From positions 2,542,001 through 2,606,000 of the forward strand of contig OY970069.1 in the NCBI GenBank assembly GCA_963705325.1: a DNA stretch of 64,000 nt, read 5' to 3'. Origin of the DNA: DATARH01 sp963705325. Lineage in GTDB: Bacteria > Pseudomonadota > Alphaproteobacteria > ATCC43930 > CGMCC-115725. The notes under the pieces were generated by a model. It ran no database searches. It had not been told where the DNA came from and worked only from the letters and a program-made list of their open reading frames with translations. The number at the start of each line of letters is the position of its first letter. The first letter of the stretch is position 1. Positions 25,057 to 36,970 of this stretch are shown here, piece after piece. The position numbers and the translations under genes are program-made.

Positions 25057-26329
25057 TCACTCCGCCGCGTGCGCCGCGGTGAAGGCCGGCAACTCGGCCC
25101 GCTCGGCCGCGCCATCGGCTGCGGCCACCAGCGGTCTTCCCACTCCGAAAGATGTGGCTGAGCTGCGGCATCACCTTCTCGGCGAACAGCTTGGTGTTGT
25201 ACTTGGCGAGGTCCTTGCCCATGTTGCCGAACTGCAACAGCAGCATCAGGTGGCCGACATTGAGGTTGGTGCGCCACTTCGCTCAGCTGCGCGGCGACCT
25301 CGTCGGGCGAGCCGATGATGACGTAGCCCTTGTCGACGATCGCATCCATCTCGCGCGCCAGCACGCTGCCGCCTGGTCCGTGGCGCTGAGGCTGGCGGCG
25401 GCCTGCTGCACCTGGCTCTGGATGCCGGCGCGCTGGGTCGCCTCGGTGACGTAGCCGGGCGGCTCGCCCAAGCGCGGATCGACATGCAGGCAGCGGCCGT
25501 AGAAATACTCGGCCGGCTCGCGGTAGAGCTCCATCGCCTCCTCGCGGCTCTCGGCGACGCCGACGAATTGCAGGAAGCCGGCGCGGTACGGGTTGCGGTC
25601 CTTGCCGAGCCGGTCCATCTCGTCCCAGAACCCGTCCATCGTCGCCTGCCCGGCCTTGTAGCCGAAATAGGACAGGTAGCAGTAGACGTAGTCCATCTGG
25701 GCGCACCACTGCCAGGTCTCGACCGAGCCGCCGCCCGGGATCCAGATCGGCGGATGCGGCTTCTGCACCGGGCGCGGCCAGATGTTGACGTAGCGCTGCT
25801 GGTTGAAGCGGCCGTTGAAGGCGAAGGTGTCGGGCTCCGGTCCACGCCTTGCATGACCAGGTCGTGCGCCTCGAGATAGCGCTCGCGCAGCATCGACGGG
25901 GTTCTGGCCGTAGGCGTAGCAGGTGTCCATCGGCGTGCCGACCGGGAAGCCGGCGATCAGCCGCCCGCCGGAGATCACGTCGATCATCGCGAATTCTTCG
26001 GCGACCCGGGTCGGCGGGTTGTACAGCGCCAGCGAATTGCCCATCACGCAGATCGCGGTGTCGGTGGTGCGCCGCGCCAGCGACGAGGCGATCAGGTTGG
26101 GCGACGGCATCAGCCCGTAGCCGTTGGAGTGGTGCTCGTTGACGCAGACCGCGTCGAAGCCGCACTCGGCGGCGTATTCGAGCTCGTCCATGAAGTCGTT
26201 GTACATGTGATGCGCGCGCCGCGGATCGAACAGCGAGGAATGGATGTCGACCCACACCGAGGGATGCTTCTCGCGGAAATCGTCGGGCAGCTCGGTGTAG
26301 GGCATCAGATGGAACCACATCAGCTTCAT
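25057..26329 (-). pseudogene. LLM-class flavin-dependent oxidoreductase (luciferase-like), several frameshifts
   Basis: A luciferase-like monooxygenase of about 420 residues. ATG 26329 opens with MKLMWFHLMPYTELPDDF, then DAVCVNEHHSNGYGLMPSPN and RLIAGFPVGTPMDTCYAYG, all typical of the family. The frame then jumps near 25893, 25843, 25380, 25265, 25150 and 25095, each restored by one base, to end AELPAFTAAHAAE at 25057. These enzymes oxidise a substrate with FMNH2 from a partner reductase. The number of shifts, all single-base, points to sequencing error. It is downstream of a CinA-like gene on the same strand. Confidence 0.7.
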
Positions 26330-26354
26330 GGCTTGTTCCTCGCTTTGGCTATCG

Positions 26355-26364
26355 AAAAAAAAAA
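26355..26364. repeat. A10 homopolymer at the end of a broken gene
   Basis: Ten A residues interrupt the C-terminal coding sequence of the CinA-like gene directly after GADTAERL and just before the start of the luciferase-like gene. Around 100 residues expected there are missing. Together with the A67 run at 26551 it suggests filled or collapsed sequence rather than natural DNA. Confidence 0.6.
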
Positions 26365-26365
26365 G

Positions 26366-26917
<552 letters not shown>

Positions 26918-26918
<1 letters not shown>

Positions 26919-28004
26919 TACTTGCTGGTCATCTTGGCGAATTCAGGCGATACATTGAGCGGTCGGTAGGTGTCGACCCCGACCCCGGTCCATTTGCGCG
27001 TATCGCCGGGCTTGCGTCTGGCATTGAACGCGGCGCGGGCCCCCTCGGTGGCGCCGTGCAGGATGCCTTGTGGGGTGAAGGAGAAGCCGCCGGGCCGCCT
27101 TCCGCCGGGATCGTCGTTGGCGTGGCTGAGGATCACCTCGTCCATGTCGATGTTGCGGTGGTAGGGCGGCAGCTCCTCGGCGTCGAGGTCGGCGACCGCG
27201 ATCTGCGGCAACGAAGCTGACGACGACAAACCCCGCCGCCTCAAACGTCGCCCAGGACGATGGCGCGAGGTGGATGCGGTTCGACATGATCGGCAGGATG
27301 CTCTGGATGTTGAACCCGTATGGGAACAGATCGCCTTTCCAGCCCACCGTCTTGAGCGGGTCGTTGCGGTACCAGATCGAAGTCTCGCCGCCGGCCTTGA
27401 TCCGCACCTCGTACTCGCCTCCTCGGGCCAGCCGTAATCGGCGGGCTCGGGCACGTCGAGCATCGTCGGGTCGATCGGCGTATGCCGGCCAACCTGCTCG
27501 TGCTCGGTGAGGCGGATCGGCGGCGGCGACTCGACCACCATCAGCAGAGAATCGCCCGGGTCGGGCATATGCCGGTACGTCGTCGATTTCGGCAGGAACA
27601 CATAATCGCCGGGCTCATAGGGGATCGGGCCGAATTCGGTCGCGAATGTACCGGTCCCGCGATGCACGAAATAGAGAAGGTCGCCGTCGAGGTTGCGGAA
27701 CCGGTACGGCATCGCCGCGCGCCGCCGGCTGATCCCGACCGACACGTCGTCGTTCGACAGCAGCACCTGCCAGGCCGCCGCGCGGGTCGGTGGCGTCGCT
27801 GGAAACGACATCGGCGCTGTCGATCTCGCGGCGGCGGTATTCGCCTTCGACCCGCAGGACCTCGTTCGGCCCCTCGGTGCGGTAGATCATCGCCACCGGC
27901 CCGGAAGCCGTGGCGGCTCAAATGCTCTTCCTGAATTCACCGAGCCCGACCCGGGCTTGGCGGACAAAACGGCCACGGGTGAAATGGATCCAGGAGCGCA
28001 TCAT
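26918..28004 (-). pseudogene. homogentisate 1,2-dioxygenase-like cupin protein, frameshifted
   Basis: About 360 residues starting at ATG 28004 after a GGAGG site (MMRSWIHFTRGRFVRQARVG). The sequence continues in several frames: EEHLSRHGFRAG, AMIYRTEGPNEVLRVEGEYR, then MPYRFRNLDGDLLYFVHRGT with a cupin fold (GPIPYEPGDYVFLPKSTTYR), then SIWYRNDPLKTVGWKGDL, and finally PPYHRNIDMDEVILSHAN and QGILHGATEGARAAF, which carry the iron-binding His/Glu/His. Breaks are near 27935, 27895, 27785, 27420 and 27225. The family opens the ring of homogentisate in tyrosine/phenylalanine breakdown. It overlaps the CinA-like start. Confidence 0.7.
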
Positions 28005-28306
28005 CGGTCAATCCTCCGCAAATGCTCACCGGTCTTGAAATCGCGCGCTTCCGGCGCGGCTTTGTCAAGCCGCGGCAGCCGTGCCTCCTTGCGTTGGCCG
28101 TCCTATCCACCGGGCGGAGGCAGCAATTCGCCGGGTGTTGGGTATTCATGAGTATTTCGTAGTGGTCAATTCGCCGAGCAGCGGGTAAATAAGGGGTCGG
28201 GGGTGCAGGCATTGGGGGAGCAGAAGCGTTGAATTTCGGAAACTGTCATCGTTGCTTGGAGCGCTATCTTAGCCGGCTGCCAGAGTGCGCCGCCGCCTCC
28301 GTCGCG
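28005..28306. other. intergenic region between divergent genes
   Basis: Divergent promoter region between the homogentisate-dioxygenase-like gene (minus) and the DUF1906 gene (plus). The right half is AT-richer. Short frames here show no family resemblance. Part of the N-terminus of the DUF1906 protein could lie here, hidden by a frameshift. Confidence 0.4.
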
Positions 28307-29120
28307 ATGGCGCCGCAACCAATCGCCAATCCCGATCCGTGGCGTCGATTTGGCGATCGATTCCACCGATATGGTCAACCAAATCAAGCACGCGCGGCTG
28401 AATTTCGTCGCCCGTTACTATCGCGATCCTGCCTCGCGCTGGCCGGCGCTGTCGCCGCGCGAGATCCAATCGCTGGCGACATTCGACGCGAACGTCGTCG
28501 CGGTGTGGGAGTGGCATTCGCGTAATCCGGCGAATTTCAACTATGCCACGGGCTATAACGAAGCGCAGAGCGCCTATCGGCAAGCCAAGTCGATCGGTCA
28601 GCCGCCGGGCAGCGCCATTTACTTCGCGGTCGATTTCAATGCGCGCAGCAAGATTTGTACTGGGTCGACCAATACTTCCGCGGCGTACGTGCCGGGCTCG
28701 CCGCCGCCGGCAACGGGCGTCCGGAGTACAAGGTCGGCGTCTACGGTTCCGGCGCGGTGTGCGCGCTGATCAAGGGCGAGCGGCTGGCCGAGTACAGCTG
28801 GCTGTCGGGTTCGACGGCGTGGGCGGGGACCTCGGGTTATACGGCCTGGAACATCAAGCAGGCTCCGCTCGGCATGCGCTACCCGAGCTTGTCGTTCGAC
28901 CACGACGTGAACGAGGCCCGCGAGGATTACGGCGGGTTCCGCTTCGCCAAGGGCGGCTTTGATGCCGTGTCCGCCGTCGCCACGGGGCCCCGCGCCCGAC
29001 ACAAGCGCCGCTCCGCAAGCGCCGTCGCCCGAGCCGTCGTTTATCGATCGGCTGATGGCTCGTTCTGATCGTGCGGCGGCGCTTCACAGAAAATATCGTT
29101 GCCCATGCCCGTGGAGATGA
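28307..29120 (+). pseudogene. DUF1906 glycoside-hydrolase-like protein, frameshifted
   Basis: The body matches the DUF1906 (Rv2525c-like, GH25-type TIM barrel) family: GVDLAIDSTDMVNQIKHARL, FVARYYRDPASRWPALSPRE, AIYFAVDFNA, KVGVYGSGAVCALIKGERLA and the Trp-rich YSWLSGSTAWAG. Frame changes lie near 28345, 28655 and 28990. After the last, the reading SPEPSFIDRLMARSDRAAAL ends at TGA 29118-29120, overlapping the next gene by 16 bases. Family members act on or bind cell-wall glycans, and several are secreted. A signal peptide is not evident because the 5' end is uncertain. Start and end are estimates. Confidence 0.6.
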
Positions 29121-30194
29121 TCGGCTGGATCGCGCCGCGGGTCATCGTCGGAGATCATCCCGCCATCCGGCCCGCCCTTCTCCGCCGAGGTCGTCGCCGA
29201 GACCGCGCGCATCCACGAGCGGGCCGGTTTCGACCGGGTGCTGATCGGCTATTTCTCCGACGCGCCGGACGGCTTCCTGGTCGGCGCGCACGCCGCGTCG
29301 GTGACCGAGCGGCTGGGGTTTCTCTTGGCGCACCGGCCGGGTTTCGTCGCGCCGCCGCTCGCCGCCCGCAAGCTCGCGACCCTCGACCAGTTCAGCGGCG
29401 GGCGCCTCGCGGTGCATATCATCACCGGCGGCAGCGACGCCGACCAGGCCAAGGACGGCGACTGGACCGACGCCGCGACCCGCTATCGCCGCACCGCCGA
29501 ATATGTCGCTCTGCTGCGCCGGACCTGGACCGAGCCGGCGCCGTTCGACCACGAGGGCGAATTCTACCGCACCCGCGGGACCTATTCCGAAATTCGCTGC
29601 CGGCAGCAACCGCACATCCCGATCTACGGCGGCGGCGGGTCCGACGCGGCGATCCGCGCGCTGGCGCCCCATGTCGATGTCTTCATGCTATGGGGCGAGC
29701 CGCTCAAGGACACCGCGCTGTTCATGGACCGCGTGCGCCGCGAGGCGGCGCTCTCCGGCCGCAGCCCGACCTTCAGCCTCTCGACCCGGCCGATCCTCGC
29801 CGCGACCGAGGGAGGCCTGGGATCGCGCGCGCGCCATACTCGACCGTGTGCTGGCCAATCGCGGCGGCGCTCCCGCGCCAACCCGCCAGAATGTCGGCTC
29901 CAAGCGGCTGCTGAAGGCGGCCGGCCGAGGCCGAAGTGCACGACACCTGCCTATGGACGCCGCTCGCCGCCGCGACCGGCGCGCAGGGCAACTCGACCGC
30001 GCTCGTCGGCACGCCCGAGACCGTCGCCAAGGCGATGCTTCGAATACTACAAGCTCGGCGCCACCAGCCTGCTGATCCGCGGCTACGACCCGCGCCCCGA
30101 CGCCGTCCAATATGGCGAGGAGCTGATCCCGCGTCTGCGCGCATTGGTCGCGGAATACGACGTGGCAAGCGCTCGACAAAGCGCCGCAAGCTGA
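29105..30194 (+). pseudogene. LLM-class flavin-dependent oxidoreductase (SsuD-like), frameshifted
   Basis: A second luciferase-like monooxygenase, of the alkanesulfonate-monooxygenase type: MPVEMIGWIAPRV, then GFDRVLIGYFSDAPDGFLVG, LDQFSGGRLAVHIITGGSDA, and the C-terminal GATSLLIRGYDPRPDAVQYG. Single-base shifts near 29144, 29816, 29925 and 30042 break an otherwise complete protein of about 365 residues. SsuD-like enzymes release sulfite from alkanesulfonates with FMNH2. The start overlaps the DUF1906 end. No ssuABC transporter is adjacent. Confidence 0.7.
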
Positions 30195-30310
30195 CGGGGT
30201 TGCCACGCGGCGCCCTAATCCCTACCTTAGCCGCCGGGGTTGAAGACAGACACCCCATCAGACAATCCGTCCAAGTTCTGCGCCACTCGCCAAGCGAGGA
30301 GTGCGCATTG

Positions 30311-31382
30311 ATGGACGCAGCATCCAATACCAATCCTCCAAAGGTCGCGATCGTCTGGCGCGGCGACCGCGCGGCGCGTCAAACGGCGACGCCGCAGAAC
30401 AATCGATTCAACCGCATTTTCGAGGCACTGGCCGCAGTCGGCATCCATGCGGAACCTGCGGTCTATGCGATGAGTTCGCCGACGAAGTGCACGAGCAGCT
30501 CCTGCAAGTGGATGGGGTACTGGTCTGGGTCGATCCGATGTCCGATGGGCAGGACGCGCGCCGATGCTCGATGCGATGCTGCGCGATGTCGCATCACGCG
30601 GTGTATGGGTCAGCGCCCATCCCGACGTGATAGCTGAAGATGGGGGTGAAGGAGGTGCTGCACGCGCACGAGGCATCTCGGATGGGGCACCGACACGCAT
30701 CTCTATCGAACGTGAACGCCTCCGCAACAAGTTACCGGCGCGGCTACACGCGGCGGGACCGCGCGTCATCAAGCGGAACCGGGGCAATGGCGGCCAGGGC
30801 GTGTGGAAGGTCGAACTCGGTGTCGGGCCGGCGACTGAGTGTCCGCGTCCTGCAGGCCCGCCGCGGCAGCGAGCCGCGAGGACCTGCCGCTCGGAGTTCT
30901 GTCAGCGCTGTGCAGGCCTATTTCGCCGACGGCGGCTGCATCATCGATCAGCCGTTCCAGCCGCGGCTACCTGAGGGAATGATCCGCTGCTACATGGCGA
31001 CGACAAGGTCGTCGGGTTCGGACATCAGTTTATCAAGGCGCTTATTCCGCCGCCGCCCGAGGGCCAGACTTACCAGCGGCCCAGCCGGGCCCACGCATCA
31101 TGCATCCGGCGAGGCGCCCGCAGTTCCAGGCGCTCAGGCGAAGATGGAATTGGAATGGACGCCGCAGATGATGCAGGGTCCTCGGCATCGGGCTGAAGCG
31201 CGCTGCCGATCATCTGGGACGCCGACTTTCTCTATGGTCCGCGCACGGATGCGGGCGAGGACACTTACGTGCTGTGCGAGATCAATGTCAGCTCGGTGAT
31301 TCCATACCGGATCAGGCGCCAGCCGAGATCGCGCGGCTCGCATTGGCGCCTGCGAAGCCACGCGGCGCAACGGGGCCGCTAG
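30311..31382 (+). pseudogene. Cj0069 family protein (ATP-grasp-like), many frameshifts
   Basis: Starts MDAASNTNPPKVAIVWRGDR after a GAGGAGTG site. Reading across at least six single-base shifts (about 30470, 30555, 30640, 30715, 30830, 31000-31200, 31305) recovers DEFADEVHEQLLQVDGVLVW, VASRGVWVSAHPDVI, KMGVKEVLHAH, RVIKRNRGNGGQGVWKVELG and CEINVSSVIPY. This matches Cj0069-family proteins of about 350 residues, whose glycine-rich NRGNGGQGVWKV loop looks like an ATP-grasp nucleotide loop. Function is unknown. It converges on the AsmA gene with only three bases between the stops. Confidence 0.6.
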
Positions 31383-31385
31383 TCG

Positions 31386-33268
31386 CTAGTGACCACCTAG
31401 GAGCGACCTCAACACGTTGCCCAGGCATTCAATAACTCCTTCGTCGTCCCGGCGACGGTACCAGCGATCCCGGTCGCGAGGCTCGCGGTATCCGGGGCGA
31501 AGCTGGGATTGTCCCAGGTTCCCGACGCGATGAACGGAATGCCGATATTGGCGAGCTTGATCCCGGCGATGCCCACGTTGGCCTTCGGGTCAGATAAAAC
31601 AAATCTGGTGGGTCAGCAGGTTGACCGTCCCCGCGCCGGTCATCTCGGTGGCGCCGGCCATGTGCAGATCGGCGGTGCGAGCGACGCCGTTCTGGATCGT
31701 GAAGGTCGCGCCCAGCGAGCTGAATTCCGTGGTCGCGGCGTCGTTGAGCGCCCCACCGAAAATCCCCGACGCGGTCTGCAGGACGCGCGCCACGGCGCCG
31801 AGATCGACGCCCGAGATCGACCCGCGGCTGAGATTGATCGAGGCCTTGCCCGTCAGGGCTTTGATCATGTCGGCCTTGGTTTGGCCGCGCGAGGTAACGT
31901 CGAGATGCACCACGCCGCTCGCCGGACCCGCACGATGCCCATCAGCTCGCCAAGAAACCGCTCGGCCCGGATACCCGCTCATGTCGAGCACGCTGTGGAG
32001 GCTCGGCGCGGGGCCGGTGACATCGACGGTCAGCGCGCCCTTGCCGGTCCCGCCATAGGCGGCCATGCTGGCGACATCGGACTTCAGCACGCCACCCTGC
32101 AGTTTGGCGACGAGCGATGCCCAGTAGAGTTTGAAATCGGGTAGCACGAGGTCGTTCACGCTCAGCGCCAGATCGCCGTCCAGTCCCTTCAGCCCGCCGA
32201 GCGCAAGTGCCGTGTCTGGAGTGGTTGTCGCCGCCGCGCGAGGTGCTGTATGTCCCTGGAGCGAGATCCGGGGTGACGTTGACGTCGTCGATTGTCAGCG
32301 TGCCCTTGAGCCCGGGGACCTTGCCGTTCATGTCGACAGCGAGGTCGCCGGCAAGGTCATCCCGTCGAGTGCGATCTTGGCGTTGGTCAGCGAATAGACG
32401 CCGTCCTTCGCCGAGATGGCGGCCTCGATCGACACGGCGCCAAAGCCATTGCCTGGGGGCAGCGGCCGGCCTGCCCACGCGGCGAGCTGGCGCAGCGACT
32501 TGGCGTCGATTTTCAATTCCCGTTCATCGAGCCGGGCGTATCCATCTGCCCAGAAAAGCCGATCTGGAACAGGTTCGAGCTGAACGACAGCCCTGCGCCG
32601 CTTCGTTGTCCATTCAAGAAAGCCCGGATGTCGTCGAGCTTGGCGCCATAGGTCATCGCGACCGCGTTGTAGGTCGCGGTTCCCTCAAGGCTGAGCTCGC
32701 GGGCTCCGGTATTTGAAACAGGCGTGGTCAGCAGCACGGCGACATTGCTCAGCGTCTTGGCCTTTCCCGTATGCGCGTCGAAGTAGGTGACCTCGCCATT
32801 CTCGATGCGGATGCGCTCGACCTGGAGGCTCACACCGTCCGACGTGTTGCCCGGTCCCGCTATCGCGAACTGCCAATTGCCGGCGCCCTTGCCGTTGACC
32901 TCGAGATGGATGACGGGCTGTTTCAGGATGATTTTGGTCACCTGCAGGCGGCCGGACAGCAGCGGCATCAGCTCGGCGCCGATGATCATCTTGCCGACCG
33001 TGATCATTTGCGGGTCGCGGCTCCCGGCCGCGTTGGCGACAACCACGTCGTGGAGAGCGACGCCGAACCGCGGAAACACCGCCAGATGGATCGACCCGCC
33101 AATTCTGACATCGCGGCCGAGCGCGCGGCTGGCGGCGGTCTCCAGTGGGCCGCGGAAGGCGCTCAAGGGGACCAGTACAACCGCGACGCCGAGCGTGGCG
33201 ACAATCCCCAGAACCGACAGCAGGGCGATGCGGCGGCGCGTCACGGTGTCGATCTCCTGGAACGGCAA
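31386..33268 (-). pseudogene. AsmA family protein, frameshifted
   Basis: About 620 residues. The N-terminal 250 are intact: a membrane anchor (RRIALLSVLGIVATLGVAVV), then the AsmA beta-rich repeats (GRDVRIGGSIHLAVFPRFG). The frame changes near 32516, 32340, 32200, 31945, 31575 and 31425; the C-terminal piece (KADMIKALTGKASINLSRGS, GVDLGAVARVL) is typical of AsmA-like proteins, and a final shift restores NVLRSLLGGH before the stop at 31386. AsmA-like proteins are inner-membrane-anchored bridges linked to phospholipid transport to the outer membrane. Sequence error is likely. Confidence 0.75.
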
Positions 33269-33489
33269 CGACCCTGTATGCCACCCTATGGCAATCGCGC
33301 CATCCGTGTATAGCGACGTCTAGCGATCATCCGAGGGGCCGGCAAACGGGCCGGGTGAAGATGCCGATTGAGCCCGCGGGCGCCGCGGGGAGGGGTCGGT
33401 GGCCGACACGGCGCGCGCGATTGCGGCACATGCCGTGAAAGCATTGGTCGCGGTGACGTCGAGGGTTTACGCTATCGACATCACAAGCT

Positions 33490-33507
33490 CGCGGTCTCAA
33501 GACCGCG
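33490..33507. promoter_or_regulatory. perfect palindrome upstream of the alpha/beta hydrolase gene
   Basis: CGCGGTCT-CA-AGACCGCG is a perfect 8-bp-arm palindrome ending 18 bases before the ATG at 33526. Its position between a probable promoter and the ribosome-binding site (GGGAGGTG) suits an operator or a translation-blocking hairpin. There is no T-tract, so it is not a terminator. Confidence 0.45.
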
Positions 33508-33525
33508 TCATCCGGGAGGTGTTTC

Positions 33526-34363
33526 ATGGCGAATTTCATCACCGAAGACGTCGAATATCTGCGCCACGGCGACCGCCGGCTGATCGCCCGGCTCTACAAG
33601 CCGAAGGGCGCCGGCCCGTTCCCGGCGGTCGTCGACCTGCACGGCGGCGCCTGGAACAACGGCGATCTCGACGGACGCAGGGCCTCGACGAGAACCTGGC
33701 GAAGAACGGCTTGGTCGTTGCCTCGCTCGAATTCCGCCACGCCGCCGATGGCTATCCCGCCTCGCTCGTCGACATCAATTACGCCGTCCGCTGGGTCAAG
33801 GCGCACGCCAAGGAGCTGAAGATCGGCCCCGACCGGGTCGGCATCGCCGGCCAGTCAGCGGCGGCCATCTGGCGATGCTGGTGGCGATGCGGCCCAACGA
33901 TCCCCGCTACGCCGCGGCGCCGTGCCCGGCGGGCGCGGCCGACGCCAGCGTGCAGGCGGTCGTGATGTCGTGGCCGGTGATCAACCCCTTGTCGCGCTAT
34001 CGCCACGCCAAGCGGGCGATGAAGCAGCCGAACCCGCCTGCTTTCGCGGTCGGCATGGAGGAAAAGCACGACACCTACTGGAAGACCGAGGCCAACATGG
34101 CCGAGGGCAACCCGATGCTGCTGCTCGAGCGCGGCGAGAAGGTGCCGATGCCGCCGGCCCTATGGCTGCAGGGCCGCCCCGACATGGTGCACGACTATCA
34201 CGACGAGGATTCGAACTTCCCCGGCAACGAGCCGGAGCGGTTCGTCTCGAATTATCGCAAGGCCGGCGGCGACATCGAGATCGCCTATTTCGATAACGCC
34301 GCGCGAAACACCGATGTTACGCATGCGCCGGTCTACGCCTTCATGCAGAAGCATGTGAAGTAA
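33526..34363 (+). pseudogene. alpha/beta hydrolase (esterase-like), two frameshifts
   Basis: About 280 residues with the hormone-sensitive-lipase-type layout: VVDLHGGAWNNGDLDG (oxyanion HGG), DRVGIAGQSA leading into the nucleophile elbow GxSxG, and a C-terminal DYHDEDSNFPGNEPERF and NTDVTHAPVYAFM with candidate acid and His. Shifts lie near 33680 and near 33865, the second right at the nucleophile elbow (GQSAG would be restored by one base). It follows a GGGAGGTG site and is followed by a strong terminator. The substrate is unknown. Confidence 0.7.
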
Positions 34364-34381
34364 GACCGAGCTGTTGAGACG

Positions 34382-34427
34382 GCCCGCCCAACCCGCTATC
34401 AAGCGGGGCGGGCGGGCTTTCTTTTTT
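34382..34427 (+). terminator. strong rho-independent terminator
   Basis: GCCCGCCC-AA-CCCGCT is complementary to AGCGGG-G-CGGGCGGGC across a 4-base ATCA loop, and is followed by TTTCTTTTTT. It terminates transcription from the alpha/beta hydrolase and marks the left limit of the AT-richer cassette that begins at about 34495. Confidence 0.9.
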
Positions 34428-34494
34428 CCGGACACGCCCGGGAGGGTGCTTGGCCCACAGCCGCATCGCGGTAAACCAGCACAAGGCAAATGAG

Positions 34495-35608
34495 ATGGTG
34501 CTCGGAAGGTATGCGGACAGCGGCGTCGACGAACCCCGTGAGCAGGAGTACTGCAACGGATGCTGAGCGCGTTTTCTCGGACACTAAACGTGCGACAGGA
34601 TGTTGGAGCCGCAGTCTCTGAAAAAGATCATTTTGGTAGTCTTATTCGTCTCCCTGCAGGAATGGCGTTAGCAATCTCTACCGATGGTGTCGGCACAAAA
34701 TTGTTAGTTGCCCAGCAGGCCAAACAATTCCGAGAGGTGGCGCAAGATCTCGTCGCCAACAATGTCAACGACATCCTTTGCATGGGGGCCACTCCCGTCG
34801 CGCTTGTAGACTACATCGGCATAGACGTCGCCGAAGAGGAGTTTCTTGTGCAGTTCGCAAGTGCGTTGGCCGATGCTGCTCTCGAGGCAGGCGTGGCCGT
34901 CGTTGGAGGAGAAATCGCTCAAATCGGAGAAATGCTAAACCCAAGTCACGGAACACCCCGCTTTGATTTAATCGCGACCGCGGTCGGCCTTTGCCGTCTT
35001 GTTGGAAGATATTCGGGAGGCGAGTGGCCAAAGGCTTTGGACCGAAAGAATGTAAAAGTTGGTGACTTTCTTATTTCTCTTCCAAGCTCCGGACTTCACA
35101 GCAACGGCTATAGTCTGGCTAGGCGAGTATTGCTATCTGAAGCTCGCCTTTCGCTTGATTCCGCGCCAGTAGAGCTTTGCGGCGCAACGTTAGTCGATGC
35201 TCTGTTAGAACCCACGCGCATTTACGTGAAAACAGTACTACCGGCGCTCATGAAGGTTTGATTTCGGGCATAGCCAACATTTCCGGTGGCGGTTTGCTAA
35301 CCGTTGCTCGGCTTAATCCTAAAAAGGCTTTTGAATTAGTAAAATTACCAGAGCCCATGCCGGTCCTCGAGTTGATCCGGGCCAAAGGAGGACTTTCACC
35401 AGCCGATTTAGCTTCAACGTTTAACATGGGAATGGGCATGGTGCTGGCCGTCAGCCCTGAGAATCTTGACGCAGCGTTGGTGATGCTAGCCGCAGAAGGT
35501 GAGCAGCCGGACGTCGTGGGCCAGGTTATATCGTCTGAGACAGAAGGCGAGGTTATAGTTCGTCCCCTCGGAATTCGTGGGGTGGGTCATCAATTTATGT
35601 CGTACTAA
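34495..35608 (+). pseudogene. PurM-like AIR synthase homologue, two frameshifts
   Basis: About 370 residues similar to phosphoribosylformylglycinamidine cyclo-ligase. The start MVLGRYADSGVDEPREQ matches the family's YKDAGVD opening; after a one-base shift near 34547 come ISTDGVGTKLLVAQQ, DLVANNVNDILCMGA (Mg/ATP-binding), VVGGEIAQIGEM, SGLHSNGYSLARRVL and EPTRIYVKTVLPAL. A second shift near 35250 leads to NISGGGLLTVARLNP and TFNMGMGMVLAVSP. Base composition is much AT-richer than in the neighbourhood. The usual partner purN is absent, so I regard it as an accessory homologue, not the housekeeping gene. It heads a three-gene cassette. Confidence 0.7.
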
Positions 35609-35640
35609 GTGCCTTGATGCAAAACCCAAGTTAGATTGCA

Positions 35641-36901
35641 ATGTTTCCTATCGATCTTGCATCGGCAGAGGTTGGAATAAAACCTCTTTCGACCTCTCAT
35701 TTTTCAGCCCTGCAACCCTTACTTTCGACGCAGTACTCACCAGTTCATGTTAAGTCCCTTTTGGTATTGGCACTTCTATTTTGGCAAAAACCGACATTCT
35801 CGGATACGCAAATTGGTGACAGCCCCCATCTTTTTCGAGAATTCATTCACCCAGGACGGCAAAGCCTTACCCCCCTGATCAAAGACTGCCTTATTAATGG
35901 CGAGGCGCGATTGTTGTTACGAAACGCATTCTATGGATTGCGCGGAGCTAATAGACGTCTACAGTGGTTGGAGAATGCAAGGAATGCCTGCTGCTTGGGT
36001 GGTTCCTAACGACGCACCTAATCGTGACCGGTATATCGACGCGTGGAATAAGGTTACCCCAAGGCAATTCGTTCTTTCCTATGATTATTTGGAGGTTAAG
36101 AAATCATTTCAAGCCCGTGCTCGTCAAATAGTACTTGAAGTGGATTTAAAACAATTGGGATCAGAGCGATATTTGGCCCTGTGCAAGGTGTTGGACATGC
36201 CTTGTTTTCGCACTCTCACGTGTATGCGGTCTTGAACAATAACGACGAAATGAGTCGAAAGTGGGCACAGCGCTTTGGCCTAGTGGACGAGGCGGCCTAC
36301 GCAGAGTATTTTAACTCGGGTATGGCGGCGATCAACTCATCATGGTTTGTTTCTCGGGGGCGCACGGACGAAGATGAAGCAGCGGTTGAATACATAAATG
36401 AAATAGTTTCCAGGCAGTTCAAATTCGTCAACGTGCAGGGTCTAGAGCTGTCGCAATTGCTAACTTACGATGACATCGTCGCCATTAAAAAGAAGGGATC
36501 ATTTTTACCTGATTTGGTAAAAACTCTGGCTAGTCGGAGAGATCTTAGCGAGAATGATCTTACGGAATTATCGTTGAGCCTTTCTAGTTATTGGAAAAGT
36601 TATTTGCAACGAAATTGACCGCTTGCATCCCGGTGGCGCCAACGTTGGAACTGAGATTGGGTTGGCGGTCAAAAGGCGATCCGATTTGTCTCTAGATGAA
36701 ATGTCTCGAGGGTTTTCATTTGTCCTATCAGGCCTCCTCTCGCTTTTATCTGGTGGGCACGCGGCGGAAGTAGGGGTGGTTCGGAAAGTCCTTGATGCGG
36801 TATCCTTCAGATGGATTTTTCGAGTGGAGCGGACAGAATTGAAAGCAATGAGAAAAGTCCTTTCGCGGCAGGCGGTTCTTGCTGCCCAGACTAAAGGTTG
36901 A
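35641..36901 (+). pseudogene. unrecognised protein of the AT-rich cassette, frameshifted
   Basis: Four frames join into one protein of about 420 residues (breaks near 35935, 36205 and 36600). Readable pieces are MFPIDLASAEVGIKPLSTSH, a middle with WRMQGMPAAWVVPNDAPNRD and VTPRQFVLSYDYLEVKKSFQ, a helical part with HSHVYAVLNNNDEMSRKWAQ, and a C-terminal LDEMSRGFSFVLSGLLSLL. I recognise no family. It has no signal peptide and is mostly helical and charged. It lies 32 bases behind the PurM-like gene and 69 before the methyltransferase, with the same AT-rich codon use, so the three probably work together. Confidence 0.55.
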
Positions 36902-36970
36902 ATGGCTATCGATTGACCAGAAATATGTAAGCGTTAAGCGCAACCTAGCCAAGTATCTCAGAACGGGATC

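Noticed and set aside
34495..35608. Housekeeping purM
   Set aside because: AT-rich composition, absence of purN and the link to an unknown protein and methyltransferase argue for an accessory homologue, though this cannot be excluded without the rest of the genome.
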